The notes under the pieces: model-generated
The model's input: only the letters and a program-made list of their open reading frames with translations
Database searches by the model: none
What the model was told of the DNA's origin: nothing
Part shown: positions 17,331 to 27,914 of the stretch, in pieces
Layout: the number at the start of each line of letters is the position of its first letter
Position numbering within the stretch: the first letter of the stretch is position 1
Program-made: the position numbers and the translations under genes
Source of the DNA: an uncultured Clostridia bacterium
Lineage (GTDB): Bacteria; Bacillota; Clostridia; Peptostreptococcales; Anaerovoracaceae
DNA length: 64,000 nucleotides
Reading direction: 5' to 3'
Assembly (NCBI GenBank): GCA_945928865.1
Contig: CAMENZ010000003.1
Coordinates: 1 to 64,000 of the forward strand

Positions 17331-17357
17331 AAAGAAAACTTTGGTATAATCTTTGCA
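17322..17357 (+). promoter_or_regulatory. rpoN promoter: strong sigma-A site overlapping a sigma-54-like match
   Basis: TTGAAA at 17322-17327 and TATAAT at 17345-17350 are 17 bases apart, with an extended -10 (TGG before TATAAT). The overlapping string TTGGTATAATCTTTGCA at 17341-17357 also has the GG and GC doublets at sigma-54 spacing. The sigma-A reading is the safer one. Confidence 0.7.
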
Positions 17358-17403
17358 TAGAGAATTTACTTAAATTTAGCAGTTTGAAGAAAGAGGTACA
17401 GCC

Positions 17404-18801
17404 ATGAAAATGGGTTATGATTTAACAATTGAACAAAGTCAAAAACTCACCATGACACCGGAGTTGATTCAGGCAATTCAGATTTTGCAGTATAATTCTC
17501 AGGAACTGGATGAATTTGTTCAGGCAGAAGTAATGGAAAATCCGATTTTAGAGTATAATTTAGATTTACCTAAGACAGAATTTCAGGTTTCTATTGAAGG
17601 AAAGGCTGAGGAAAAGGAATTTGACCTTCGTGAAAAGATCAAGGAAGCCGAGTATGATGATATCAGTTATAAGCAGTGGGAATACAGCAAGGATAGGGAA
17701 GAAACTTCTTTTGAGCAGTTTGTCAGCAAGGAAGAAACTTTAGAAGATTATTTATATTCTCAATTGATTTTTTCTGATTTAAGTGAAATTGAAACTAAGG
17801 TTGGTAAATATATAATTGAGACCATAGATGAAAATGGATATATTACTGCCACAGATGAGTATATTGCAGGTAAATGCAATGTAGATATAAAAATAGTAAA
17901 TAAGGTTATAAAACTTATTCAAAGCTTTGAGCCTGTAGGTGTAGGTGCCAGAACTTTAGAGGAGTGTTTGCTTATACAGCTTATGGCTAACAATCAACTG
18001 ACATTAGAGTTAGAAAAGATAATTTTAGAACATCTTTCAGATGTAGGTGAAAATAAACTTACTAAGATTGCAAAATCCACTGAGTTACCGGTTACTAAGG
18101 TGCAGCAGGCTGTGGATTTAATTAAGACTTTGGAACCTAAGCCGGGTCGTCAGTTTTCAACGGGAGAAACTATTAAATATATAATTCCTGATGTTATTGT
18201 AGAAAAAACGGAAGATGGATATCAGGTTATGACTAATGATGGCACAGTGCCTCATTTAATCGTAAGCCCATATTATTTGAGTTTAGCTAAAACTTCAGAT
18301 GATGATGAAGAATTGACTAAATACTTGAATTCAAAGTATAATTCAGCTCTTTGGCTCATAAAAAGCATAGACCAAAGAAAACATACTATATATAGTGTGG
18401 CTTCTTCTGTGGTTAAACATCAGAGAGAGTTTTTTGATTTAGGTAAAAAATATATGAAGACCTTAACCTTAAGAGAGGTAGCAGAAGACTTAGGCATACA
18501 TGAGTCCACTGTAAGCAGGTCTATAAATGGTAAATATATGCAAACCCCAATGGGTGTATTTGAGTTAAAATATTTTTTCTCTGCCGGTGTAGTCAGCAGT
18601 GAAGGAGAAGGGATGTCCTCTAACAGCATTAAAACTTTTATTAAAGAAATAGTCAGCAGTGAGGACCCTAAAAAACCATATTCCGATCAGGAAATGGTAG
18701 AAATTCTTGGTGAAAAGGGAATAAATATTTCCAGAAGAACAGTAGCCAAGTATAGAGAAGATATGAACATTGCATCATCACCTAAAAGAAAGCGTTATTA
18801 A
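17404..18801 (+). CDS. rpoN: RNA polymerase sigma-54 factor RpoN
   Basis: 465 codons, typical length; ATG with AGAGGT upstream. Region I is glutamine- and leucine-rich: LTIEQSQKLTMTPELIQAIQ. An acidic region II follows near residues 55-95. The core-binding domain continues to about 320. The helix-turn-helix is near LREVAEDLGIHESTVSRSI, and the RpoN box ISRRTVAKYRED is near the end. It directs polymerase to -24/-12 promoters with an AAA+ activator; no such activator gene is in the window. It stands just upstream of the gap cluster, as in many Clostridia. Confidence 0.95.
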   Translation: MKMGYDLTIEQSQKLTMTPELIQAIQILQYNSQELDEFVQAEVMENPILEYNLDLPKTEFQVSIEGKAEEKEFDLREKIKEAEYDDISYKQWEYSKDREETSFEQFVSKEETLEDYLYSQLIFSDLSEIETKVGKYIIETIDENGYITATDEYIAGKCNVDIKIVNKVIKLIQSFEPVGVGARTLEECLLIQLMANNQLTLELEKIILEHLSDVGENKLTKIAKSTELPVTKVQQAVDLIKTLEPKPGRQFSTGETIKYIIPDVIVEKTEDGYQVMTNDGTVPHLIVSPYYLSLAKTSDDDEELTKYLNSKYNSALWLIKSIDQRKHTIYSVASSVVKHQREFFDLGKKYMKTLTLREVAEDLGIHESTVSRSINGKYMQTPMGVFELKYFFSAGVVSSEGEGMSSNSIKTFIKEIVSSEDPKKPYSDQEMVEILGEKGINISRRTVAKYREDMNIASSPKRKRY

Positions 18802-18839
18802 TGAAACTTATTTTTATTAAGTAAGGCTTTAGTTTGGAT

Positions 18840-18871
18840 GATTAATAATGTTGATATATAAATTATTAATC
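18840..18871 (+). promoter_or_regulatory. Inverted repeat and probable promoter of the glycolytic cluster
   Basis: GATTAATAAT at 18840-18849 and ATTATTAATC at 18862-18871 form a perfect 10-base inverted repeat. A possible promoter runs through it: TTGGAT at 18835-18840 and TATAAA at 18857-18862, 16 bases apart. It could be an operator covering the -10 box or a leader hairpin. Confidence 0.5.
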
Positions 18872-18910
18872 AGTCATATTATTAAGAGATTGTAGGAGGA
18901 AGAAATTAAA

Positions 18911-19927
18911 ATGGCTATTAAAGTTGGCATTAACGGATTCGGTAGAATTTCCAGAGTGGTTATTCGTGCAGCAATGGACAGACCTGAAATTGAAATCGCA
19001 GGTATCAATGTTAGGAATGCGGATTTTGAGTATATGGTATATATGCTTAAATATGACACAATATTCGGAAGATTTCCTAAGAGTTTAGATGTCTATGATA
19101 AGGGTATTGTTATTGACGGTAAAAAGGTTCCTGTATACAGTGAATCAGAAGCAGAAAATATTCCATGGGCTGAATGTGGTGCAGAATACATTATGGACGG
19201 TACCGGAGCTTATGTTACAACAGAGAAGTCAATGAACCATATTAAAGCGGGAGCTAAGAAAGTTATTATTTCAGCACCTGCTAAGGATAAGGAAACACCG
19301 ACTTTCGTATATGGTGTAAACCACATGGATTATACTACAGATATGAATATTGTATCTAATGCATCATGTACTACTAACTGTTTAGCACCTTTAATGAAAG
19401 TAATTGAAGATAATTACGGAATTAAAGAGGGACTTATGTCCACTATTCATGCAGCTACAGCTAAACAAAAAGTAGTAGACTCCCGTTCCATGAAGGATTG
19501 GAGAACCGGTAGATCTGTATTCGGTAATGTTATTCCTTCAACTACAGGAGCAGCTAAGGCAGTTGGCTTAGTTATTCCTTCCCTTCAGGGTAAGATGACA
19601 GGAATTTCTTATAGAGTACCTACAGCAGACGTATCTGTTATAGATGTTAATGTAGTTTTAGAAAGACCTGCTACAGGTGAAGCTTTAAGAGAAAAAATTA
19701 AAGAAGCTTCTGAAACATACTTAAAGGGAGTATTAGAATATGTAGATGATGAAGTGGTTTCCGGAGATTTTGTAGGAGATCCTTGTACTTCCATATTTGA
19801 TGCAAGACAGACAATAGAACTTAATGACCATTTCTTCAAACTCATAGCTTATTATGATAACGAATATGGTTATTCAAGCAAAATCTTAGATATGATTGTA
19901 CATATGTACAGCGTAGATAATAAATAA
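18911..19927 (+). CDS. gap: Glyceraldehyde-3-phosphate dehydrogenase, copy 1
   Basis: 338 codons, ATG behind AGGAGG. The active-site segment [13 protein letters not shown] has the nucleophilic cysteine near residue 155, and STIHAATAKQ the catalytic histidine. DWRTGRSVFGN and the end YDNEYGYSSK are typical. At the end of the second strand the sequence is GINVRNADFE, where NAD-specific enzymes have the ND pair that grips the adenosine ribose. That change hints at altered cofactor use. It converts glyceraldehyde 3-phosphate to 1,3-bisphosphoglycerate and starts the cluster gap-pgk-gap-tpiA. Confidence 0.95.
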   Translation: MAIKVGINGFGRISRVVIRAAMDRPEIEIAGINVRNADFEYMVYMLKYDTIFGRFPKSLDVYDKGIVIDGKKVPVYSESEAENIPWAECGAEYIMDGTGAYVTTEKSMNHIKAGAKKVIISAPAKDKETPTFVYGVNHMDYTTDMNIVSNASCTTNCLAPLMKVIEDNYGIKEGLMSTIHAATAKQKVVDSRSMKDWRTGRSVFGNVIPSTTGAAKAVGLVIPSLQGKMTGISYRVPTADVSVIDVNVVLERPATGEALREKIKEASETYLKGVLEYVDDEVVSGDFVGDPCTSIFDARQTIELNDHFFKLIAYYDNEYGYSSKILDMIVHMYSVDNK

Positions 19928-19939
19928 TCAGGTGATAAA

Positions 19940-22161
<2,222 letters not shown>

Positions 22162-22214
22162 TTAGGTAAAGTTAATATATAAATTGATTATGAATATGAT
22201 TTGGAGAACATAAA

Positions 22215-22964
22215 ATGTTTAGGATTCCTTTTATTGCAGGAAACTGGAAAATGTTTAAGAACATCAGCGAAGCTAAAAACTTCGCTGATGAATTTAAAAA
22301 ACTATATCATGACACAGATGTTAAGGTTGCCATCTGTGCACCTTATTTACAACTTCCACATTTAGTAGAAGCTTTTAAGAGAACCAATATAGGAGTAGGG
22401 GCTCAAAATGTTCATTTTGAAAAAGAAGGCGCTTTTACCGGAGAAATATCAATACCTATGTTGGAAGATATAGGGGTTCAATACTGTATCGTAGGTCATT
22501 CTGAGAGAAGACAACTTTTTAATGAGACAGATGAAACTGTTAATAAGAAAATAAAAGCTCTTTTAGAAACAGAAATTATTCCTATAGTATGTGTAGGTGA
22601 AGACCTTTATCAGAGAGAACATAATTATCAGAACCAATTAGTAAGTGAGCAGGTTAAAAATGCTTTAGACAGTATTCCTAAAGAGCAGGCAGCGAAAATA
22701 GTATTTGCTTATGAACCTATTTGGGCGATTGGAACAGGTAGAACTGCTACACCTATTCAGGCGAATCAGATGTGTGAACTCATAAGAGAAACCATTATTG
22801 AACTTTATGATGAGGAAACTGCTGATCAGGTAATTATTCAATATGGTGGTAGTGTAAAACCTGAAAATGCCACTGATATTATGAATATGGAGGAAATAGA
22901 TGGAGCCTTAGTTGGAGGAGCCAGCTTAAATCCATTAAATTTTATTGAAATTGTAAACTTTTAG
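22215..22964 (+). CDS. tpiA: Triosephosphate isomerase
   Basis: 249 codons, typical length. Catalytic residues are all visible: lysine in AGNWKMFKN near 13, histidine in GHSERR near 95, glutamate in AYEPIWAIGTG near 167, and the phosphate loop YGGSVKPEN. It interconverts dihydroxyacetone phosphate and glyceraldehyde 3-phosphate. Codons 17-25 contain a perfect GC-rich hairpin (22263-22289). It closes the glycolytic cluster; gpm and eno, often next in Firmicutes, are missing here. Confidence 0.97.
   Translation: MFRIPFIAGNWKMFKNISEAKNFADEFKKLYHDTDVKVAICAPYLQLPHLVEAFKRTNIGVGAQNVHFEKEGAFTGEISIPMLEDIGVQYCIVGHSERRQLFNETDETVNKKIKALLETEIIPIVCVGEDLYQREHNYQNQLVSEQVKNALDSIPKEQAAKIVFAYEPIWAIGTGRTATPIQANQMCELIRETIIELYDEETADQVIIQYGGSVKPENATDIMNMEEIDGALVGGASLNPLNFIEIVNF
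22263..22289 (+). repeat. Perfect hairpin inside the start of tpiA
   Basis: ATCAGCGAAG and CTTCGCTGAT pair over 10 bases around CTAAAAA. The stem has a higher GC content than its surroundings and begins 48 bases after the start codon, where it could affect elongation or RNA processing. Confidence 0.7.
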
Positions 22965-22965
22965 C

Positions 22966-22995
22966 TTGATTTAGGTTAAAGATATATGATATAAT
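22966..22995 (+). promoter_or_regulatory. Probable secG promoter
   Basis: TTGATT at 22966-22971 and TATAAT at 22990-22995, spacing 18, just after the tpiA stop and 29 bases before the secG start. Confidence 0.55.
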
Positions 22996-23024
22996 CAAAA
23001 AGTTAAAATACAAGGAGGTAAGAG

Positions 23025-23261
23025 ATGAAGATTTTCTTAATGATTTTACTGGCAGTTGCGAGCCTGATTTTGATCGCAAGCGTTCTGCTTCAATCAGGTA
23101 ACAGTGCAGGTTTGTCCGGTTCCATCGCCGGTGGTGCTGAACAGTTATTTGGAAAGAAAAAGAGCAAAGGCTACGAAGCACTTTTAGCAAAAGTCACTAC
23201 AGTGGCGGCAATTTTATTCGTAATTTTGTCCCTTGTAATAATAATTCTTTTTGAAAAATAG
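23025..23261 (+). CDS. secG: Preprotein translocase subunit SecG
   Basis: 78 codons, ATG behind AAGGAGG. Two membrane helices, residues 2-20 and about 53-75, flank the conserved cytoplasmic loop LLQSGNSAGLSGSIAGGAEQ. SecG binds SecYE and helps protein export. Its place after the triose-phosphate genes is a conserved Firmicutes order. The following gene in that order (rnr) is absent; a membrane pyrophosphatase follows instead. Confidence 0.93.
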   Translation: MKIFLMILLAVASLILIASVLLQSGNSAGLSGSIAGGAEQLFGKKKSKGYEALLAKVTTVAAILFVILSLVIIILFEK

Positions 23262-23299
23262 AGTTTAATTAATTCGTTATTAAAAAATTATTATATTTT

Positions 23300-23351
23300 C
23301 ACTTTCATAAGAGGTACATATTATGTGCCTCTTATTCGGCGTATGAAAGTG
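23300..23351 (+). promoter_or_regulatory. Nested hairpin in the hppA leader
   Basis: Outer arms CACTTTCAT (23300-23308) and ATGAAAGTG (23343-23351) are perfectly complementary. Inside, AAGAGGTACATA (23309-23320) and TATGTGCCTCTT (23322-23333) pair with one G-U. The structure ends 2 bases before the ribosome binding site TAGGAGG of hppA. There is no T run, so a translational or stability role is more likely than termination. Confidence 0.6.
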
Positions 23352-23368
23352 AGTAGGAGGTATTATTT

Positions 23369-25390
23369 ATGCAGATTTTTTCCGTAGTCGCAGCGGTTAT
23401 TGGTCTTATTGTAGCATTTTGCTTAGCAGCATGGATCAAAAAAGCTGACGAAGGAACAGACAGAATGAAGGAAATCGCAGGATACATCAGAGAAGGTGCT
23501 ATGGCGTTCCTTAGAAGAGAGTACAAGACAATGGTAATCGTTATTGCTATTTTATTCGTACTCATCGGTTTCGGTATTGACTGGACAACAGCAGTGCTTT
23601 ACATTTGTGGAGCTTTATTATCAGTGTTAGCAGGATTCTTCGGTATGAAGGTTGCTACATTAGGTAATGTAAGAACAGCTAACGCTGCAAGAGAATCCGG
23701 TATGAACAAAGCTCTTAAGATTGCATTCAGATCAGGTGCAGTTATGGGACTTTGCGTATCAGGTTTAGGTCTTTTAGGACTGGGCGTAATCGTTGTTTGC
23801 TTAGACTTAACAGATGTAGCTCATGCAATCACAGGTTTTGGTTTAGGTGCATCTTCTATGGCTCTCTTCGGAAGAGTAGGTGGCGGTATCTATACAAAGG
23901 CTGCTGACGTAGGTGCTGACTTAGTTGGTAAGGTTGAAGCCGGTATTCCTGAAGATGACCCACGTAACCCTGCGGTTATCGCTGATAACGTAGGTGATAA
24001 CGTAGGTGACGTAGCAGGTATGGGTTCCGACTTATTTGAATCTTATGTTGGTTCCATTATTTCCGCTATTACTTTAGCTGCAGTTGCAGTTGCAAATGCA
24101 CCGGAAGTTGCTACTTTCTCAAGAGTTGAAGCAGCAGCATTCCCACTTGTTATTTCTGCTGTAGGTATCTTAGCTTCTATCATCGGAATCATGATGGTAA
24201 GAGGTAAAGAGGGTGCAAACCCTGCTACTGCGTTAAATATGGGAACATACATTGCAGGTGGAATTTCCGCTATCGCTACAGTTGTTTTATCAAAGCAGAT
24301 TTTAGGCGATTATACTTATGCTATTGCAATTATTGCAGGTTTAGTTGTTGGTATCGCTATCGGTAAGATTACAGAAGTTTATACTTCTGGAGATTTTGCT
24401 TCTGTAAAGAGAATTGCAGAACAGTCACAGACCGGTGCTGCTACAACAATTATCAGCGGTTTAGGCGTTGGTATGATGTCAACTTTATGGCCAATCTTAT
24501 TTATCTGTGTTGGCGTATTTGTAGCATATTATTTTGCAGGTTTATATGGTATCGCTCTTTCCGCAGTAGGTATGCTTTCAACTACAGGTATGACAGTTGC
24601 AGTTGATGCTTATGGTCCGGTTTCTGACAATGCAGGTGGTATTGCAGAAATGTCCGAATTACCTCACTCTGTAAGAGAAATTACTGACAAGCTTGATGCA
24701 GTTGGTAACACGACAGCTGCTATTGGTAAAGGTTTCGCTATCGGTTCTGCCGCCCTTACTGCTTTAGCATTATTTGCTTCTTATGCAGCAGTTACAGGAC
24801 TTGAAACTATCAGCTTACTTAACCCAATCGTAATCATCGGAGTATTTATCGGTGCTATGTTACCATTCTTATTCTCTGCAATGACTATGAATTCAGTTGG
24901 TAAGGCTGCAAATCAAATGATTGAAGAAGTTAGAAGACAGTTTAGATCTGATGCCGGTATTATGGCAGGAACTTCAAAACCTGACTATGCAAACTGTGTA
25001 GATATTTCTACAAAGGCTGCATTAAAGGAAATGCTTCTTCCAGGTGTTATGGCTATCGTTGCTCCTTTAGCAGTAGGTCTTATTCTTGGACCTGAAGCTT
25101 TAGGCGGAATGCTTGGCGGATCCCTTTCATCAGGTGTTCTCCTTGCTATCATGATGTCTAACGCAGGTGGAGCTTGGGATAATGCTAAGAAGTATATCGA
25201 AGAAGGAAACTTCGGAGGTAAAGGTTCAGATCCTCATAAGGCTGCAGTTGTTGGAGATACAGTAGGAGATCCATTCAAGGATACATCCGGTCCATCTATC
25301 AACATTCTTATTAAGCTTATGACTATTGTTGCAGTAGTATTTGCACCACTTTTCCTTGAAGTAGGTGGCTTAATTAAGTTTATCGGATAG
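23369..25390 (+). CDS. hppA: Membrane-bound K+-dependent ion-pumping pyrophosphatase
   Basis: 673 codons with some sixteen membrane helices. The pyrophosphate-binding loops are visible: [11 protein letters not shown], then [19 protein letters not shown], and the C-terminal [16 protein letters not shown]. The segment [19 protein letters not shown] has alanine where K+-independent enzymes have lysine, which places it in the K+-dependent class. It couples pyrophosphate hydrolysis to export of Na+ or H+; which ion cannot be told by eye. Codon use is more optimal than in neighbouring genes (many GGT, GCT, ATC), which suggests high expression. Confidence 0.95.
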   Translation: MQIFSVVAAVIGLIVAFCLAAWIKKADEGTDRMKEIAGYIREGAMAFLRREYKTMVIVIAILFVLIGFGIDWTTAVLYICGALLSVLAGFFGMKVATLGNVRTANAARESGMNKALKIAFRSGAVMGLCVSGLGLLGLGVIVVCLDLTDVAHAITGFGLGASSMALFGRVGGGIYTKAADVGADLVGKVEAGIPEDDPRNPAVIADNVGDNVGDVAGMGSDLFESYVGSIISAITLAAVAVANAPEVATFSRVEAAAFPLVISAVGILASIIGIMMVRGKEGANPATALNMGTYIAGGISAIATVVLSKQILGDYTYAIAIIAGLVVGIAIGKITEVYTSGDFASVKRIAEQSQTGAATTIISGLGVGMMSTLWPILFICVGVFVAYYFAGLYGIALSAVGMLSTTGMTVAVDAYGPVSDNAGGIAEMSELPHSVREITDKLDAVGNTTAAIGKGFAIGSAALTALALFASYAAVTGLETISLLNPIVIIGVFIGAMLPFLFSAMTMNSVGKAANQMIEEVRRQFRSDAGIMAGTSKPDYANCVDISTKAALKEMLLPGVMAIVAPLAVGLILGPEALGGMLGGSLSSGVLLAIMMSNAGGAWDNAKKYIEEGNFGGKGSDPHKAAVVGDTVGDPFKDTSGPSINILIKLMTIVAVVFAPLFLEVGGLIKFIG

Positions 25391-25439
25391 TCAAATTTTG
25401 ATAATAGTTCAAAATCCAACTATCTAAAAATATGAATTG

Positions 25440-25481
25440 AAGCACATTTCATTACTATAAAGGTTTGGAATGTGCTTTTTT
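25440..25481 (+). terminator. Rho-independent terminator after hppA
   Basis: AAGCACATT pairs with AATGTGCTT across a 20-base loop and is followed by a T run. Confidence 0.75.
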
Positions 25482-25573
25482 ATATATTATTTTCTTGAAA
25501 TTAAAAGGTAAAAATGGTATACTTAATTTAGTGATTTTTTTATCAATATTTTAGGTGAAAGGACTTATTAGAT

Positions 25574-26350
25574 ATGTATCAGACAATTAAGTATGAAGTT
25601 AAGGGAAACATAGGTTATGTAGTAATTAACAGACCGGAGGCTTTAAATGCTTTAAACAGCACAGTTTTAGAGGAACTTTATGAAGTGTTTACAGCTATAG
25701 ATAAGGATGAAGCTGTTAGATGTGTTATTTTAACCGGTGAGGGAAGATCTTTTGTAGCAGGAGCAGATATAGGTCAAATGTCTACTTTAAACCCTGTAGA
25801 AGCTAAAAAATTCGCTCAGTATGGTCATAAAGTCTTTAATTACATAGAGAAGATAGAAAAGCCTGTAATAGCAGCTATAAACGGATTTGCTTTAGGTGGC
25901 GGATGCGAATTGGCTATGGCTTGTGATTTTAGAATTGCATCTAATAAGGCTTTATTTGGACAGCCGGAAGTTAGTTTAGGCATAACACCGGGCTTTGGTG
26001 GTACTCAGAGACTTTCTAAGTTAGTAGGTAAGGGCATGGCAGCCATGCTTATTCTTACAGCACAAAATATTAAGGCTGATGAAGCTCTTAGAATAGGCTT
26101 AGTAGAAAAGGTTGTTGAAGCTGAAACTCTTATGGAAGAAGTCGAAACTTTAGCAGGAAAAATTGCTGCTAATGCACCTGTAGCAGTTAATCAGTGTAAA
26201 ACTTTAATAAATAAGGGATACCATTTAGATATGTTCAGTGGTTCAGCTTTAGAGGCAGAAGGTTTTGGGATTTGCTTTGGAACTGAAGACCAAAAAGAAG
26301 GAATGAAGGCTTTCTTAAACAAGGGAAAGTATGAATATAAAGGTAAATAA
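25574..26350 (+). CDS. crt: Enoyl-CoA hydratase/crotonase (probable 3-hydroxybutyryl-CoA dehydratase)
   Basis: 258 codons, the crotonase standard. Oxyanion-hole segments are SFVAGADIGQM and ALGGGCELAMACD; the two catalytic glutamates fall in GCELAM and QPEVSLGITPGFGGTQRL. It hydrates crotonyl-CoA or the reverse. Close similarity in motifs to clostridial Crt suggests a role in butyrate or amino-acid fermentation. No bcd-etf-hbd genes adjoin it and it stands as a single gene, so the exact substrate is inferred. Confidence 0.88.
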   Translation: MYQTIKYEVKGNIGYVVINRPEALNALNSTVLEELYEVFTAIDKDEAVRCVILTGEGRSFVAGADIGQMSTLNPVEAKKFAQYGHKVFNYIEKIEKPVIAAINGFALGGGCELAMACDFRIASNKALFGQPEVSLGITPGFGGTQRLSKLVGKGMAAMLILTAQNIKADEALRIGLVEKVVEAETLMEEVETLAGKIAANAPVAVNQCKTLINKGYHLDMFSGSALEAEGFGICFGTEDQKEGMKAFLNKGKYEYKGK

Positions 26351-26423
26351 TAATTAATATGGGTAAAACCATTGAAATTTACAAAAAAAACTCAAAAAAC
26401 CTTTGAAAAACATAAAAAAAGAC

Positions 26424-26453
26424 TTGAAACCTATAGGTGAAATGTGGTATACT
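26424..26453 (+). promoter_or_regulatory. rpmB promoter
   Basis: TTGAAA at 26424-26429 and TATACT at 26448-26453, 18 bases apart, with TGG as extended -10. Confidence 0.65.
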
Positions 26454-26529
26454 AACTGATGTTCCAGTGTGAACGAAAAAAATTCAGAGAATATGCTACG
26501 GCTTAAATATAGTGAAGGAGGTGCGGTAG

Positions 26530-26724
26530 ATGTCAAAGAAATGTGAAATTTGTGGTAAGGGACAAACTTCAGGAAATAATGTTTCTCACTCCATGAGACA
26601 CACAAGAAGAAAATGGAATGCTAATATTCAGTCAGTTAGAGTAGTTAGCGAAAACGGTTCAGTTAGAAAAGCTAATGTATGTACTAAGTGTATGAAATCA
26701 GGTAAGGTAAACCGTGCCATCTAA
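26530..26724 (+). CDS. rpmB: Ribosomal protein bL28, zinc-binding form
   Basis: 64 codons, ATG behind AAGGAGG. The opening MSKKCEICGKGQTSGNNVSH and HTRRKWNANIQ are standard bL28. Two cysteine pairs, CEIC near residue 5 and CTKC near 52, mark the zinc-containing (C+) form. It is part of the large ribosomal subunit. It is a single-gene unit with its own promoter and terminator. Confidence 0.97.
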   Translation: MSKKCEICGKGQTSGNNVSHSMRHTRRKWNANIQSVRVVSENGSVRKANVCTKCMKSGKVNRAI

Positions 26725-26738
26725 ATTTAAAAATATTA

Positions 26739-26764
26739 AAACTCACAGAAATGTGGGTTTTTTT
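26739..26764 (+). terminator. Rho-independent terminator after rpmB
   Basis: AACTCACA pairs with TGTGGGTT around GAAA, followed by a T run. Confidence 0.85.
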
Positions 26765-26769
26765 ATTGC

Positions 26770-27306
26770 TGTTTTATAGGTGCCGCAAATGGTGTGGTTT
26801 AATATGGATTAATACTAAAAAATTATTTTCTATAATACAGAAAAGGAGTGCAAATGAAAAACCTTCAAAATATAAGGGGTATCAGTGTATCCATTGTTAA
26901 AATGAGACAACTTTTTTTCCTTTTTAGTTGCCCGATTGGGATGTTTTAGCAATTTAAGACAACTTTGGACAAATTTCAGGGGATTTTAACCTGAAACACC
27001 TCTTTATAAGCAGATTTTGTTGTCTGAAATGGTTGTATTTCATAAATCAGCCAACTTTTACCATAAATTACCAATTACCAGTTTCATTAGCTTATTACAC
27101 CGCAAAATCTAAAATCCCAATCCCCAAAAACTAAAGTCTATTTATAAATGCTCTTATCCTATAATGAATTATTTATTGCATTATGCTAAAAAAGTTTAGA
27201 AAGAATTAATGCGAATAAAATAAAATTTATAAATAAAAATATACGATATATAACGAACTATAATAAAAAAATATAGTAAATAGTACAGAAAAATTCAGCA
27301 CAAAAG
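26770..27306. other. Long non-coding stretch, possible decayed mobile element
   Basis: No normal-sized gene is seen in 537 bases. GACAACTTT occurs twice as a direct repeat inside longer similar strings (GAGACAACTTT 26904-26914, AAGACAACTTT 26956-26966), and GTTGTC occurs inverted near 27024-27029. A stem TTTCAGG/CCTGAAA lies near 26975-26996. The right part, 27120-27306, is very AT-rich. I saw no purine riboswitch or T-box here although a purine operon follows. Confidence 0.35.
26854..26949 (+). CDS. Possible 31-codon peptide or gene fragment
   Basis: An ATG with a good ribosome binding site (AAAAGGAG at 26841-26848) opens 31 codons starting MKNLQNIRGISVSIVKMRQL. A -10-like TATAAT lies at 26831-26836. 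The second half overlaps the repeated GAGACAACTTT region, so it may be a native gene start cut by an inserted element. No family is recognised. Confidence 0.3.
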   Translation: MKNLQNIRGISVSIVKMRQLFFLFSCPIGMF

Positions 27307-27334
27307 TTGACTTTTTAATTCAAAATATTATAAT
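27307..27334 (+). promoter_or_regulatory. Purine operon promoter
   Basis: TTGACT at 27307-27312 and TATAAT at 27329-27334, 16 bases apart, 42 bases before the purE start. Confidence 0.75.
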
Positions 27335-27375
27335 CAAAATATGTTTAAAGAAACTATGTTTTAGGAGAATGTAAT

Positions 27376-27870
27376 ATGAAGAAAATTGGTATTTTAATGG
27401 GTTCTGATAGTGACCTTCCTATAGCAGAAAAAGCTATTTCAGCTTTAGAGGAGTTTCAGGTACCTTTTGAGGTGCATGTGTACTCTGCTCATAGAACACC
27501 TTATGAAGCGGCAGATTTTGCCCTAAGAGCTAGAGAAAGAGGAATGGGCGTTATTATTGCTATTGCCGGCATGGCAGCTCATTTAGCAGGGGCTATGGCA
27601 GCTAATACTACTTTACCTGTTATAGGGGTTCCCGCTAAGTCAACTAATTTAGATGGAATGGATGCACTTCTTGCTACAGTACAGATGCCTAAGGGTATGC
27701 CTGTTGCTACTGTTGCCATAGATGGCGGATACAATGCAGGGCTTTTGGCAGTTGAAATGTTAGCTATTTCTGATGATGAATTAGCTGAAAAACTTAGTTT
27801 CAAGAAAAAAGCTGATGCTGATAAGGTTTTAGAAAAAAGCCGTATAGTTGAAGAAAAGTATAATAAATAA
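27376..27870 (+). CDS. purE: PurE, AIR carboxylase / N5-CAIR mutase
   Basis: 164 codons, ATG behind TAGGAGA. The phosphate loop [13 protein letters not shown] and the catalytic YSAHRTP are present. Where class I mutases have GAAHLPGM, this reads [10 protein letters not shown]. The genes that follow include no purK, whose product makes the substrate of class I enzymes. It either uses N5-CAIR made by a distant PurK or carboxylates AIR with CO2 directly; the context favours the second, as inference. First gene of the nine-gene operon. Confidence 0.93.
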   Translation: MKKIGILMGSDSDLPIAEKAISALEEFQVPFEVHVYSAHRTPYEAADFALRARERGMGVIIAIAGMAAHLAGAMAANTTLPVIGVPAKSTNLDGMDALLATVQMPKGMPVATVAIDGGYNAGLLAVEMLAISDDELAEKLSFKKKADADKVLEKSRIVEEKYNK

Positions 27871-27914
27871 AAAATAAAGAATAAAATTTAAAAGGAAGAA
27901 ATGAGGAAGAAAAA

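Noticed and set aside
17341..17357. Pure sigma-54 promoter for rpoN
   Set aside because: A complete sigma-A promoter with extended -10 overlaps it, and two cytosines of the sigma-54 consensus are missing; kept only as a finding to test.
27249..27261. PurR-box-like string TATAACGAACTAT upstream of purE
   Set aside because: It matches the Bacillus PurBox at 11 of 13 positions, but no second inverted box is found at the needed distance, and the region is so AT-rich that partial matches are expected.
26770..27375. Search for a guanine/adenine riboswitch before the purine operon
   Set aside because: None of the conserved purine-aptamer loops could be found on the plus strand.
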